The notes: generated by a model from the sequence alone, not told the origin. 64,000 bases of DNA from Entomohabitans teleogrylli (GCF_001484765.1 NZ_LLXO01000018.1:1-64000); one strand, 5' to 3'. Numbered from the stretch's first letter, positions 1 through 9,099 are shown. Made by a program: numbers and translations.

Positions 1-182
1 AGTCTGCAAAAAATTACAACAACCTCAAAACAAGAACAAAAGCCCCTAACTGGGAACGATTATTTCCTGAAAGTTCCGGTAACACCCCACAGCAATTAAC
101 ATGCCTTTTAAAATCCCCGATTTCACCGCGGGGGTGTTGAATCCGGCTTAAAATCGCCGGCTATTTTTGCGCATGGCCGGGG

Positions 183-338
183 CAGGCCGGAGGGAACCGG
201 CCTGAGGGGAAGCCGGCACAGGGATGTGCCGTCTTACCCGACCCGAAGCCAGACGCGAAAATTGACGGGTACCGCGCAGCGGCGATTTTACTGCCGGGAG
301 CCCGGAGTGGAGAGGGGGCGGCGGCGAGCCCCCTCTCC
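183..338. repeat. GC-rich element with three hairpins
   Basis: Three perfect inverted repeats lie in a row. CAGGCCGG/CCGGCCTG pairs 183-190 with 197-204. GGCACA/TGTGCC pairs 215-220 with 225-230. GGAGAGGGGGC/GCCCCCTCTCC pairs 309-319 with 328-338 around an 8-base loop. None has a following T run, so they are not intrinsic terminators on the plus strand. The cluster looks like a structured intergenic repeat of the REP-like kind, but I do not recognise a named family. Confidence 0.55.
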
Positions 339-383
339 CCGTTCACCTGGCGACAAAAGCAAAATAAGGCGCTGACTTACGGT

Positions 384-494
384 GAACGGAATTTCCTCCC
401 CAGGCAAAAATGACCACAGCGAACGAAATCTCCCACCCACGAAAAAATGACCACAGCGAACAGAACCTCCCGCCCAAACAAAAATAACCGCAGC
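384..494. repeat. Three tandem copies of a 37-bp unit
   Basis: Units lie at 384-420, 421-457 and 458-494, each exactly 37 bp and diverged from one another. Each begins with GAAC, has a C-rich middle (CTCC..CCC), and ends with a variant of AAAAATGACCACAGC. A fourth unit begins (gcacgat at 495) and then decays. There are no unique spacers between copies, so this is not a CRISPR array. The function is unknown; a binding-site array or simple expansion are both possible. Confidence 0.75.
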
Positions 495-608
495 GCACGA
501 TCCCCCCCTAAACCGCACAAACCGACACTCACTCCCCGCTCCCACATATAGCACTCTCACCAGGATCCATTATCATTACCCCCCTTCACCACAACATAAA
601 TATTAATA

Positions 609-1790
609 ATGAATAAAACGACTCGCGGGCTCAGCCCGGCTCTCATCGCGCTCATGTCTGTCGCCACCGGTCTGGCGGTCGCCAGCAACTATTACGCCCA
701 GCCGCTGCTCGACACCATCGCCAACGCTTTTTCACTTTCAGTGAATCAGGCCGGCTTTATCGTTACCGCCGCCCAGCTCGGCTATGCCGCCGGCCTGCTG
801 TTTCTGGTTCCTCTCGGGGATATGTTCGAACGCCGGACGCTTATTGTCTCCATGACTCTGCTGGCCGCCGGCGGAATGTTGATTACCGCCAGTAGCACCT
901 CGCTGTGGCTGATGATTCTGGGTACCGCCCTGACCGGCCTGTTCTCGGTGGTTGCCCAGTTGCTGGTGCCGCTGGCCGCGACCCTCGCCGCGCCGGAAAA
1001 ACGCGGCAAAGTGGTCGGCACTATCATGAGCGGCCTGTTGCTCGGCATCCTGCTGGCCCGTACCGTGGCCGGTCTGCTGGCCAGCATCGGCGGATGGCGT
1101 ACCGTCTACTGGGTCGCCAGCGTCCTGATGATCGCAATGGCGCTGGCGCTATGGCGCGGCCTGCCGGTCATCAGACAGGAAAATAACCTCAATTACCCTC
1201 AGCTCCTGGCTTCGGTTTTCCGGTTGTTTACCCGGGAAAAAATGTTGCGCACCCGGGCGCTACTCGGCTGCCTGACCTTTGCCAACTTCAGTATTCTCTG
1301 GACCTCAATGGCGTTTCTGCTCGCCGCGCCGCCTTTTCTCTTTTCCGAAGGCGTCATTGGTCTGTTTGGTCTGGCCGGCGCCGCCGGCGCGCTGGGCGCC
1401 CGCCCCTTCGGCGGCCTGGCGGATAAGGGCAAAGCTCACCTGACCACCACCTGGGGACTGGTATTACTGCTGCTCTCCTGGATAGCGATCGCCTGCGGCC
1501 AGTTTTCTATTCCGGCGTTGATTATCGGCATCCTGGTCCTCGACCTCACCGTCCAGGGCGTACATATCACCAACCAGAGCGTTATCTATCACACCATGCC
1601 GGAAGCACGTAATCGCCTCACCGCCGGCTACATGACCAGTTACTTTATCGGCGGCGCAGCCGGCTCCCTGCTTTCCGCCGCAGCTTACCAGCATGGCGGC
1701 TGGAACGGAGTCTGCGCTATCGGCGCTACGGTGGCGACACTGAATTTGCTGGTATGGTGGCGGGGATATCATCGGCAAATACCGGAATAA
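609..1790 (+). CDS. ygaY: MFS transporter, intact YgaY homologue
   Basis: A 393-residue inner-membrane protein with about 12 hydrophobic segments and a major facilitator fold. The loop between segments 2 and 3 carries GDMFERR (about residues 70-76), a version of the MFS G-x-x-x-D-R-x-G-R-R signature. It sits directly upstream of ygaZH-mprA, where E. coli K-12 keeps the pseudogene ygaY; here the frame is open throughout. The substrate is unknown; similarity of layout to YnfM-type drug exporters suggests efflux. There is no good ribosome-binding site before the ATG (A/T-rich ATTAATA), so translation may be weak or the start may be inexact. Confidence 0.8.
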   Translation: MNKTTRGLSPALIALMSVATGLAVASNYYAQPLLDTIANAFSLSVNQAGFIVTAAQLGYAAGLLFLVPLGDMFERRTLIVSMTLLAAGGMLITASSTSLWLMILGTALTGLFSVVAQLLVPLAATLAAPEKRGKVVGTIMSGLLLGILLARTVAGLLASIGGWRTVYWVASVLMIAMALALWRGLPVIRQENNLNYPQLLASVFRLFTREKMLRTRALLGCLTFANFSILWTSMAFLLAAPPFLFSEGVIGLFGLAGAAGALGARPFGGLADKGKAHLTTTWGLVLLLLSWIAIACGQFSIPALIIGILVLDLTVQGVHITNQSVIYHTMPEARNRLTAGYMTSYFIGGAAGSLLSAAAYQHGGWNGVCAIGATVATLNLLVWWRGYHRQIPE

Positions 1791-1909
1791 TCTGTCCGGG
1801 AAGCGACTTTTAAGAGGCGCAGTACTATAAAGCTGCCTGGCAGTCTGTTAAGGTATCGTCAAGTATTCATTGATGTGACTTTAACTCTGGTTATTTATTA
1901 GCAGCCAAT

Positions 1910-2650
1910 ATGGAAAACCCTGCCTCTATTGCCGAGCCTTATCCCGGAAATGAAGCCACTCTGCTGGAGGGCTTCAAAGATAGTCTCCCGATTGTTATCA
2001 GCTACCTTCCTGTGGCATTCGCTTTTGGCCTGAATGCCACCAAACTGGGATTTACACCGCTCGAAAGTCTGTTTTTTTCCTGCATCATTTATGCTGGCGC
2101 CAGTCAGTTCGTGATCACCGCACTGTTATCCGCCGGTAGTTCCCTGTGGGTCGCCGCCATGACCGTCATGGCGATGGATGTCCGCCATATTCTCTACGGC
2201 CCATCGCTGAAAACCCGTATCGTTACCCGTCTCAGCGCGCCAAAGACCGCGCTGTGGGCCTTTGGCCTTACCGATGAAGTGTTCGCCGCCGCCACCGCTA
2301 AACTGCTGCGCGACAACCGACGCTGGACCGAAAACTGGATGATCGGTATCGCCTTTTGCTCCTGGCTTTCCTGGGTGGCCGGTACCGCCGCCGGCGCCTG
2401 GTCCGGCAACGGTCTGCTGGAACATTACCCGGCCGTTGAAGCCGCGCTGAGTTTCATGTTGCCGGCGCTGTTTATGAGCTTTCTGCTGGCTTCGTTTCAG
2501 CGTAAACAGTCCGTTTGCGTAGGGGCGGCGCTGGCTGGTGCCCTGCTGGGGCTCACACTGGTTTCTATACCCGCGGCGATTCTTGCCGGTATTGTCTGCG
2601 GCTGCCTGGCTGCGCTGCTACAGGCAATTTACCAGGAGGAATTACGATGA
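1910..2650 (+). CDS. ygaZ: AzlC-family branched-chain amino acid exporter, large subunit
   Basis: A 246-residue membrane protein nearly co-linear with E. coli YgaZ (245 residues). The AzlC signature is clear: [10 protein letters not shown] (about residues 61-70), then [13 protein letters not shown] (about 86-98), then FGLTDEVFA. With YgaH it forms an inner-membrane exporter that in E. coli pumps out L-valine. Its stop codon overlaps the ygaH start in an ATGA, so the two subunits are translationally coupled. The 119-base gap before it contains no terminator that I can see, but ends in an A/T-rich promoter-like stretch. Confidence 0.93.
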   Translation: MENPASIAEPYPGNEATLLEGFKDSLPIVISYLPVAFAFGLNATKLGFTPLESLFFSCIIYAGASQFVITALLSAGSSLWVAAMTVMAMDVRHILYGPSLKTRIVTRLSAPKTALWAFGLTDEVFAAATAKLLRDNRRWTENWMIGIAFCSWLSWVAGTAAGAWSGNGLLEHYPAVEAALSFMLPALFMSFLLASFQRKQSVCVGAALAGALLGLTLVSIPAAILAGIVCGCLAALLQAIYQEELR

Positions 2651-2982
2651 GTACCCAGGTCCTGCTCCTTGGTCTGCTGGTGGGCTGTGCAAACTATCTG
2701 TTTCGCTACCTGCCGCTGCGCCTTGGCGGCAATACCCGTCCATCGACACAGCGGGGGGCGGTGCATATTCTGCTCGACAGCATCGGGATTGCTTCGATTT
2801 GCGCGCTACTGGTGGTATCCAGCGCGCCGGAAGTGATGCACGATGCCAGGCGGTTACTGCCAACTTTAGTAGGTTTTGCCATTCTGGGGACCAGTTTCTG
2901 GAAACTGCGCAGCATTATCACGCCTACTTTACTTAGCGCTCTGGGTTATGGAATCACCTGGAAGCTCATGATGGTGATGTAG
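2647..2982 (+). CDS. ygaH: AzlD-family branched-chain amino acid exporter, small subunit
   Basis: The start chosen is the ATG at 2647, which overlaps the ygaZ stop (ATGA) and follows CCAGGAGGAATTACG, a strong ribosome-binding site. It gives 111 residues, the length of E. coli YgaH. The longer upstream frame would lie entirely inside ygaZ. The protein has about four hydrophobic segments and the AzlD features FRYLPLRL near residue 20 and [17 protein letters not shown]. It is the partner subunit of YgaZ in L-valine export. Confidence 0.92.
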   Translation: MSTQVLLLGLLVGCANYLFRYLPLRLGGNTRPSTQRGAVHILLDSIGIASICALLVVSSAPEVMHDARRLLPTLVGFAILGTSFWKLRSIITPTLLSALGYGITWKLMMVM

Positions 2983-3071
2983 TTTTCTTTATACATCCGC
3001 AGAAATAATACATTTACATTATTTATCACCATCGTTATTATATCAGCTGTAATTAATGAGGTTATGCCCAA

Positions 3072-3602
3072 ATGGATAGTTCGTTTACTCCCATTGAACA
3101 AATGCTTAAGTTTCGCGCCAGCCGCCAGGAGGATTTTCCTTATCAGGAGATCCTGCTTACCCGCCTGTGCATGCACATGCAGGGTAAGCTGCTGGACAAT
3201 CGCAATAAGATGCTGAAAGCTCAGGGGATTAACGAGACGTTGTTCATGGCGTTGATAACGCTTGAGTCTCAGGAAGATCACAGTATTCAGCCCAGTGAAC
3301 TGAGCTGCGCGCTGGGATCGTCCCGCACCAATGCGACCCGCATCGCCGATGAACTGGAAAAACGCGGCTGGATTGAGCGTCGCGAAAGCGACAACGATCG
3401 CCGCTGCCTGCACCTGCATTTGACTGAAAAAGGTCAGGAATTCCTCGATCAGGTACTTCCACCCCAGCATAACTGCCTGCAACAGCTCTGGTCTTCTCTC
3501 AGTACGGAAGAGAAAGCGACCCTGGAGCACATCACCCGCAAACTGCTTAACCGTCTCGATAAAATGGATGCAGACGACGCAATTATTGAGGCAATTCGTT
3601 AA
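3072..3602 (+). CDS. mprA: MarR-family repressor of emrAB
   Basis: A 176-residue winged helix-turn-helix regulator, the same length as E. coli MprA (EmrR) and almost identical through the DNA-binding region: [18 protein letters not shown], then [10 protein letters not shown] in the wing. In E. coli it represses the mprA-emrAB operon and lets go when it binds uncouplers or phenolic drugs. Here it is followed by emrA after 124 bases and emrB, the same operon. A palindrome lies in the gap to emrA. The start ATG follows an A/T-rich leader. Confidence 0.95.
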   Translation: MDSSFTPIEQMLKFRASRQEDFPYQEILLTRLCMHMQGKLLDNRNKMLKAQGINETLFMALITLESQEDHSIQPSELSCALGSSRTNATRIADELEKRGWIERRESDNDRRCLHLHLTEKGQEFLDQVLPPQHNCLQQLWSSLSTEEKATLEHITRKLLNRLDKMDADDAIIEAIR

Positions 3603-3642
3603 CAACGAGCTAGCTTTCTATAATCCGGTAATTCCCTCAGTC

Positions 3643-3668
3643 AGGCCAGCATTCAACCATGCTGGCCT
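3643..3668 (+). other. Hairpin between mprA and emrA
   Basis: A perfect 10-bp stem, AGGCCAGCAT/ATGCTGGCCT, with a 6-base loop, followed by TTTCTG. It is too poor in T to be a strong intrinsic terminator but may cause partial termination or stabilise the 3' end of mprA mRNA, which would make emrAB output lower than that of the repressor. The role is inferred from position only. Confidence 0.5.
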
Positions 3669-3726
3669 TTCTGACTCACAGAGTCGGCCCGGCCGATAAC
3701 ACAATAAAAAAGATGTGGAGAACAGC

Positions 3727-4899
3727 ATGAGCTCGCATGCGGAAACTCAAACGACTCAGCAACCGGCAAACAAGAAAAAAAAGCGCAAAAGCGCGCTTAT
3801 CCTGTTGACCCTGTTGTTCGTCATTATTGCAGTGGCATATGGGATCTATTGGTTTTTGGTGCTCCGTCACGTTGAAGAGACGGATGACGCCTATGTGGCA
3901 GGGAATCAGGTACAAATCATGGCCCAGGTCTCCGGGAGTGTGACCAAGGTGTGGGTGGATAATACCGATTTCGTCAAAAAAGGCGATGTGCTGGTGACGC
4001 TGGACGCCACCGACGCCCAGCAGTCTTTCGAAAAAGCGCAAACCGCGCTGGCCTCCAGCGTGCGCCAGACGCGCCAGCAAATGATCAACAGTAAGCAATT
4101 GCAGGCCAATATTGACGTCCAGCGAACCGCGTTGGCTCAGGCGCAGAGCGACTACAATCGCCGCGTACCGCTTGGCAGCGCCAATCTGATTGGCCGCGAA
4201 GAGCTACAACACGCCAAAGACGCGGTAGCCAGCGCCCAGGCGCAGCTTGACGTGGCAATCCAGCAGTATAACGCCAATCAGGCGGTGGTTCTCAACACCC
4301 CGCTGGAACGCCAGCCAGCGGTGCAGCAGGCAGCGACCGAAGTGCGCAACGCCTGGCTGGCCCTGCAGCGCACCAAAATTGTCAGCCCGATCACCGGCTA
4401 TGTCTCACGCCGTGCCGTTCAGGTTGGCGCGCAGATCAGTCCCACTACGGCGCTGATGGCGATCGTTCCTTCGACGGATCTATGGGTGGACGCTAACTTC
4501 AAAGAGACCCAACTGGCCCACATGCGCATTGGTCAGCCGGCGACGGTCGTCAGCGATATCTACGGCAGCAGTGTGAAATACACCGGCAAAGTGGTCGGTC
4601 TGGATATGGGCACCGGCAGCGCCTTCTCTCTGCTGCCGGCGCAGAACGCCACCGGCAACTGGATCAAAGTCGTACAGCGTCTGCCGGTTCGTATCTCTCT
4701 CGATCCACAGCAGATTGCAACGCACCCGCTACGCATTGGCCTGTCGACACTGGTGACGGTGGATACCAGCAATCGCGACGGCAGCATGCTGGCGGACCAG
4801 ACGCGCACCACGCCGGTTTATGAAAGTAACGCCCGCGAAATTGACCTTGAGCCCGCCAATAAGCTCATCGACCAGATTGTGCAGGCGAACGCTGGCTAA
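3727..4899 (+). CDS. emrA: Multidrug efflux membrane fusion protein EmrA
   Basis: The ATG at 3727 follows GTGGAGAACAGC (GGAG six bases upstream) and gives 390 residues, exactly the E. coli length; the GTG 12 bases upstream is rejected. Residues about 25-48 form one membrane anchor (LILLTLLFVIIAVAYGIYWF). Then come the ETDDAYVAGN start of the lipoyl-like domain, a long coiled-coil hairpin (about 95-200, e.g. NSKQLQANIDVQRTALAQAQ) and a beta-barrel region with GTGSAFSLLPAQNATGNW. It links EmrB in the inner membrane to TolC in the outer membrane. It lies 15 bases ahead of emrB. Confidence 0.96.
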   Translation: MSSHAETQTTQQPANKKKKRKSALILLTLLFVIIAVAYGIYWFLVLRHVEETDDAYVAGNQVQIMAQVSGSVTKVWVDNTDFVKKGDVLVTLDATDAQQSFEKAQTALASSVRQTRQQMINSKQLQANIDVQRTALAQAQSDYNRRVPLGSANLIGREELQHAKDAVASAQAQLDVAIQQYNANQAVVLNTPLERQPAVQQAATEVRNAWLALQRTKIVSPITGYVSRRAVQVGAQISPTTALMAIVPSTDLWVDANFKETQLAHMRIGQPATVVSDIYGSSVKYTGKVVGLDMGTGSAFSLLPAQNATGNWIKVVQRLPVRISLDPQQIATHPLRIGLSTLVTVDTSNRDGSMLADQTRTTPVYESNAREIDLEPANKLIDQIVQANAG

Positions 4900-4914
4900 G
4901 CGGCGGAGGTAGTA

Positions 4915-6453
4915 ATGCAGCAACAAAAACCGCTGGAAGGGATGCCGCTGGCGATCATGACCATCGCGCTGGCGCTGGCAACCTTTATGCAGGTGCTGGA
5001 CTCAACTATCGCTAACGTGGCAATCCCGACTATCGCCGGTAACCTTGGCTCGTCCCTGAGCCAGGGGACCTGGGTGATCACCTCTTTCGGGGTCGCCAAC
5101 GCCATCTCCATTCCGCTGACCGGCTGGCTGGCAAAGCGGATCGGGGAAGTGAAACTGTTCCTCTGGTCGACCATTCTTTTCGTCATTGCCTCCTGGGCCT
5201 GCGGTATGTCCACCAGCCTGAATATGCTGATCTTCTTCCGCGTTATTCAGGGAGTGGTGGCCGGGCCGCTGATTCCACTTTCCCAGAGTCTGCTACTGAG
5301 CAACTATCCGCCGGCGAAGCGCAGTATTGCGCTGGCGCTCTGGTCGATGACGGTCATTGTCGCGCCCATTTGTGGGCCGATACTCGGCGGCTGGATCAGC
5401 GATAACTATCACTGGGGCTGGATCTTCTTTATTAACGTGCCAATCGGCGTGGTGGTGGTCCTGATGACGCTCCAGACTCTGCGCGGACGTGAAACCCGTA
5501 CCGAACAGCGGCGCATTGATGTGATAGGCCTGGCGCTGCTGGTGGTCGGCATCGGCAGCCTGCAGGTAATGCTCGACCAGGGCAAAGAGCTGGACTGGTT
5601 CAACTCGACGGAAATCGTGGTGTTGACCATTGTCGCCGTGGTGGCCATCAGTTTCCTGATTGTCTGGGAGCTGACAGACGACAATCCGATCGTCGATTTA
5701 TCGCTGTTCAAGTCACGCAACTTCACCATCGGCTGTCTGTGTATTAGCCTCGCTTATATGCTCTATTTCGGCGCCATCGTTCTGCTACCCCAGTTGCTAC
5801 AGGAGGTCTACGGTTATACCGCCACCTGGGCGGGGCTGGCGTCGGCGCCGGTGGGGCTGATCCCGGTAATACTGTCGCCCATCATTGGCCGCTACGCCCA
5901 TAAGCTGGATATGCGCCGCTTAGTGACCTTTAGCTTTATCATGTATGCCGTATGCTTCTACTGGCGCGCCTGGACCTTTGAGCCGGGTATGGATTTCGGC
6001 GCTTCCGCGTGGCCGCAGTTCATCCAGGGTTTTGCGGTGGCCTGCTTCTTTATGCCGCTCACCACCATTACCCTTTCCGGGCTACCGCCGGAGCGGCTGG
6101 CGGCGGCGTCGAGCTTATCGAACTTTACCCGTACCCTGGCCGGCTCTATCGGCACCTCCATCACCACGACGCTGTGGACCAACCGCGAATCGCTGCACCA
6201 CGCTCAGCTGACAGAGTCGGTAAATCCCTTTAATCCCAACGCCCAGCAGATGTACAGCCAGCTGGAAAGTCTGGGGTTAAGTCAGCAGCAGGCCTCCGGC
6301 TATATCGCCCAGCAGATCACTAATCAGGGGCTGATCATTTCAGCGAACGAGATTTTCTGGATTTCGGCGGGGGTGTTTATTCTGATGATAGGTATGGTCT
6401 GGTTCGCCAGACCGCCTTTCGGTACTGGCGGAGGCGCCGGCGGAGCGCACTAA
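4915..6453 (+). CDS. emrB: Multidrug efflux MFS transporter EmrB
   Basis: A 512-residue, 14-segment member of the DHA2 drug:H+ antiporter family, the same length as E. coli EmrB. The family signature LDSTIANVAIPTIAGNLG is near residues 24-41, with the antiporter motif around GPILGGWISDNYHWGWIFF near 155. The operon partner is EmrA, 15 bases upstream; with TolC they expel uncouplers, nalidixic acid and similar hydrophobic compounds. The ribosome-binding site is GGCGGAGGTAGTA. A strong terminator follows the stop. Confidence 0.96.
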   Translation: MQQQKPLEGMPLAIMTIALALATFMQVLDSTIANVAIPTIAGNLGSSLSQGTWVITSFGVANAISIPLTGWLAKRIGEVKLFLWSTILFVIASWACGMSTSLNMLIFFRVIQGVVAGPLIPLSQSLLLSNYPPAKRSIALALWSMTVIVAPICGPILGGWISDNYHWGWIFFINVPIGVVVVLMTLQTLRGRETRTEQRRIDVIGLALLVVGIGSLQVMLDQGKELDWFNSTEIVVLTIVAVVAISFLIVWELTDDNPIVDLSLFKSRNFTIGCLCISLAYMLYFGAIVLLPQLLQEVYGYTATWAGLASAPVGLIPVILSPIIGRYAHKLDMRRLVTFSFIMYAVCFYWRAWTFEPGMDFGASAWPQFIQGFAVACFFMPLTTITLSGLPPERLAAASSLSNFTRTLAGSIGTSITTTLWTNRESLHHAQLTESVNPFNPNAQQMYSQLESLGLSQQQASGYIAQQITNQGLIISANEIFWISAGVFILMIGMVWFARPPFGTGGGAGGAH

Positions 6454-6476
6454 CCGGACACCGGCAACACCCGAAA

Positions 6477-6509
6477 AGCGCCTGCGCGGATCCGCCAGGC
6501 GCTTTTTTT
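6477..6509 (+). terminator. Rho-independent terminator of emrAB
   Basis: An AGCGCCTG/CAGGCGCT stem (6477-6484 with 6496-6503) is followed by seven T residues. It lies 24 bases after the emrB stop and separates the operon from the inserted leuA-type gene. Confidence 0.9.
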
Positions 6510-6602
6510 GTCCGTTTCTCTGTAGCAATTGTCATTTGCACAGCAGCGGTCCGCATTGCGGTGCGCCAGGATAGTTGAACCCTGACAACCGGAGAAACCG
6601 CA

Positions 6603-8288
6603 ATGATCGCCCAACCCGCCACTAAATACCGCCCCTGGCAGCCCCTCGCCCTGGCGGATCGCCGCTGGCCGTCTAACACCTTAACCCGCGCTCCGCGCTG
6701 GCTTTCCACCGACCTGCGCGACGGCAACCAGGCGCTGGCGGAGCCAATGGACAGCGCGCGCAAGCTGATGTTCTGGGAACAGTTACTGGCCTGTGGATTT
6801 AAAGAGATCGAGGTGGCATTCCCTTCCGCCTCGCAAACCGACTTCGATTTTGTGCGCCAGTTGATCGACGAGCAGCGTATCCCCGAGGATGTCACCATTC
6901 AGGTGCTGACCCAGGCCCGGGAAGATCTGATCGCCCGTACCTTCGACGCGCTGCGCGGCGCGCCGCGCGCCACGGTACATTTATATAATGCCACCGCGCC
7001 GCTGTTCCGCCGCCTGGTCTTCCGCCAGAGCGAAGCAGAGAGTGTCGCCCTGGCGGTATCCGCGACCCGCCAGATCCGCAGCCTGTGTGAAAGCCAGCCG
7101 CAAACCGCATGGTGTTTTGAATACTCACCGGAAACCTTCAGCGCCACGGAACCGGAATTCGCTCTGCAAATCTGTGAAGCCGTGGCCGATGTCTGGCAGC
7201 CGGAGGAACATCGCCCGATGATCGTCAATCTGCCAGCCACTGTGGAGGTCAGTACCCCCAATGTCTACGCCGATCAGATAGAATATTTCTGCCGCCATTT
7301 CTCGTACCGGGATCGGGTGTGCGTCAGTGTCCACCCTCATAACGATCGCGGAACCGGTATTGCCTGCGCAGAGCTGGCGATGCTCGCCGGCGCCGACCGG
7401 GTGGAAGGTTGCCTGTTCGGCAACGGCGAACGCACCGGTAACGTCTGCCTGGTCACCCTGGCCATGAATCTCTACAGCCAGGGGATTGCCCCGGGGCTGG
7501 ATTTCAGCGATATGCCGCGGGTCGTTGAAGTAGCGGAAACTTGTAATCAATTGCCGGTACATCCCCGCCATCCATGGGCCGGAAAACTGGCCTATACCGC
7601 CTTTTCCGGTTCCCATCAGGATGCGATTAAAAAAGGCTTTGAAGCACGTAAAAATCAACCGGACGGCTTCTGGGAAATGCCCTATCTGCCCATCGATCCC
7701 CGGGATATCGGCTGTACCTACGAAGCGGTGATCCGGGTCAACAGTCAGTCCGGGAAAAGCGGTAGCGCGTGGATTATTGAAGAAAACCATGGGCTGCAAA
7801 TGCCGCGCGCGTTGCAGCAAGCGTTCAGCCAGCAGGTACAGCAGGAGACCGACCGTCACGGCGGCGAGATGACTCAGAACGCGCTGTGGCAGCTGTTTCG
7901 CGAGCGCTACGGTCTGGTGTCGCAACCAGCGCTGGCGTTACTGGAGTTCAGCACCCAAAGCACTCCCGGCGGAACGATGCAGCTCCAGGCGCGCATTCGC
8001 AGCCGCGGCGTGGAACAATCTCTCAATGGCGAAGGCAACGGATTACTCTCCGCCGCCGCGCAGGGACTGCAGCGGCTGACCACCACGCCGTTCGTGATTA
8101 AGGATTATCACGAACACACCCTGGGCGAGCGCAGCGACAGCCGCTCCGCCACCTATATTTGCTGTCTGTTTGCCGACGGCCAGCGCAACTGGGGGGTAGG
8201 CATCGATAACGACATCTCGCGCGCATCGCTGCAGGCGCTGTTCAACGCGGTATCCCGTTACCTGGACGATCCGCTGCCGGCATCGTGA
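6603..8288 (+). CDS. leuA: 2-isopropylmalate synthase, type 2 (LeuA2)
   Basis: A 561-residue enzyme of the DRE-TIM family that condenses acetyl-CoA with 2-ketoisovalerate, or related 2-keto acids. Catalytic and metal-site motifs are DLRDGNQ at 37-43, HPHND at 244-248 and GNGERTGN at 273-280; the C-terminal third (about 430-555) matches the LeuA allosteric domain. The length and the N-terminal RYRPW-like opening are typical of the long LeuA form of Actinobacteria, fungi and some enterics, distinct from the usual enteric LeuA of about 523 residues. It is inserted between emrB and luxS, which adjoin in E. coli. The start has GGAGAAACCGCA before it. A standard leuABCD operon probably exists elsewhere, so this would be a second copy with its own regulation or substrate. 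Confidence 0.85.
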   Translation: MIAQPATKYRPWQPLALADRRWPSNTLTRAPRWLSTDLRDGNQALAEPMDSARKLMFWEQLLACGFKEIEVAFPSASQTDFDFVRQLIDEQRIPEDVTIQVLTQAREDLIARTFDALRGAPRATVHLYNATAPLFRRLVFRQSEAESVALAVSATRQIRSLCESQPQTAWCFEYSPETFSATEPEFALQICEAVADVWQPEEHRPMIVNLPATVEVSTPNVYADQIEYFCRHFSYRDRVCVSVHPHNDRGTGIACAELAMLAGADRVEGCLFGNGERTGNVCLVTLAMNLYSQGIAPGLDFSDMPRVVEVAETCNQLPVHPRHPWAGKLAYTAFSGSHQDAIKKGFEARKNQPDGFWEMPYLPIDPRDIGCTYEAVIRVNSQSGKSGSAWIIEENHGLQMPRALQQAFSQQVQQETDRHGGEMTQNALWQLFRERYGLVSQPALALLEFSTQSTPGGTMQLQARIRSRGVEQSLNGEGNGLLSAAAQGLQRLTTTPFVIKDYHEHTLGERSDSRSATYICCLFADGQRNWGVGIDNDISRASLQALFNAVSRYLDDPLPAS

Positions 8289-9043
8289 CAGAAGTACTCG
8301 CTGGGCGATACCCCCATCACCCGGCGAAACATCGCCGTGAAAGCGCTGTGGCTGCCATAACCGCAGTCCAGCGCCACCCGTAACACCGATTGACCCTGCG
8401 CCAGCCGGATCAATGCTTCCATCAGGCGCGCGCGGCGTAGCCACTCGCCAAACGCCAGCCCCGTCTGCTGTTGAAAGTGGCGGGTCAGCGTGCGCTCGCT
8501 CATGCTTACCTCTCCGGCCGCCCGGGCCACGCTCCACGGCTCCGCCAGCGTCTCTTTGATCCGCAGGCACAGACGATGCAGCCCGACCCCGTGCGGTTCC
8601 GGCAGGTGAAACGGCAGCACGGTCATGGTACGAATCTCATCCAGAATCAGCTCATAGATACGTTCCGCCCGGCTGTGGGCAACATAGGTTTCCGGAAGTT
8701 TGAGGGCGGCGACAATCAGTTCCCGCAATAAGGCGGAGATCTGCACGATCTGGCAACTGGCGGGTAGATCGGCGCGCGCCAGCGGATCGATAAACAGCGT
8801 ACGGGCGGATACCTGACCGGTGATGGCGATGCGGTGGCGGGTCCCCGCGGGTAGCCAGACCCCGCGCCCGGGCGGCACGATCCAGCAGCCAGCTTCGGTA
8901 TCCACCCGGGCGACGCCGCTCAGCGTATGCAGTAACTGTACACAGTCGTGATGGTGCCATGGCTCCCCTTCCCCGTGTTGATACTCACAGGCGTAAGGCA
9001 CCAGCGGGCGAGTGGTAAAACTGAACTGCAGCGTGGTAGTCAT
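8258..9043 (-). CDS. AraC-family transcriptional regulator
   Basis: The ATG at 9043 gives 261 residues; a TTG 30 bases upstream is possible but unlikely. The N-terminal half is a cupin sensor (HHHDCVQLLHT near residue 30, then WLPAGTRHRI near 80). The C-terminal 100 residues are the double helix-turn-helix of the AraC family: MSERTLTRHFQQQTG and ALDCGYGSHSAFTAMFRRVMG. The gene is convergent with leuA2 and their ends overlap by 31 bases, so the two were probably acquired together. It may control leuA2 or the neighbourhood; the ligand is unknown. Confidence 0.85.
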   Translation of the reverse strand: MTTTLQFSFTTRPLVPYACEYQHGEGEPWHHHDCVQLLHTLSGVARVDTEAGCWIVPPGRGVWLPAGTRHRIAITGQVSARTLFIDPLARADLPASCQIVQISALLRELIVAALKLPETYVAHSRAERIYELILDEIRTMTVLPFHLPEPHGVGLHRLCLRIKETLAEPWSVARAAGEVSMSERTLTRHFQQQTGLAFGEWLRRARLMEALIRLAQGQSVLRVALDCGYGSHSAFTAMFRRVMGVSPSEYFCHDAGSGSSR

Positions 9044-9073
9044 GATAGCGCTAATCCCTGGCAGACCGACCAA

Positions 9074-9099
9074 TAAAAAAGGGAGCCGATGAGGCTCCC
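9074..9099 (-). terminator. Rho-independent terminator of luxS
   Basis: Read on the minus strand, a GGGAGCC/GGCTCCC stem with a 5-base loop is followed by a T-rich run (six T). It starts 22 bases after the luxS stop. Confidence 0.88.

Larger units (their letters stand above)
1..608. other. Gene-free region upstream of the ygaY homologue
   Basis: About 600 bases without a convincing gene. In E. coli the gene preceding ygaY is proX, so its end presumably lies just before the window; that is inference. The short reading frames here lack family likeness and cross repeats whose 37-bp period is not a multiple of three. The stretch holds three GC-rich hairpins (183-338) and a tandem repeat (384-494), listed separately. 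The last 100 bases are A/T-rich and should carry the promoter of the next gene, but no clear -35/-10 pair stands out. Confidence 0.7.

Noticed and set aside
384-494. CRISPR array
   Set aside because: The 37-bp units are directly contiguous and diverged; no unique spacers separate them, and no cas genes are in the window.
288-560. 90-residue minus-strand reading frame
   Set aside because: It runs through the 37-bp tandem repeat and a hairpin, has odd composition and no ribosome-binding site.
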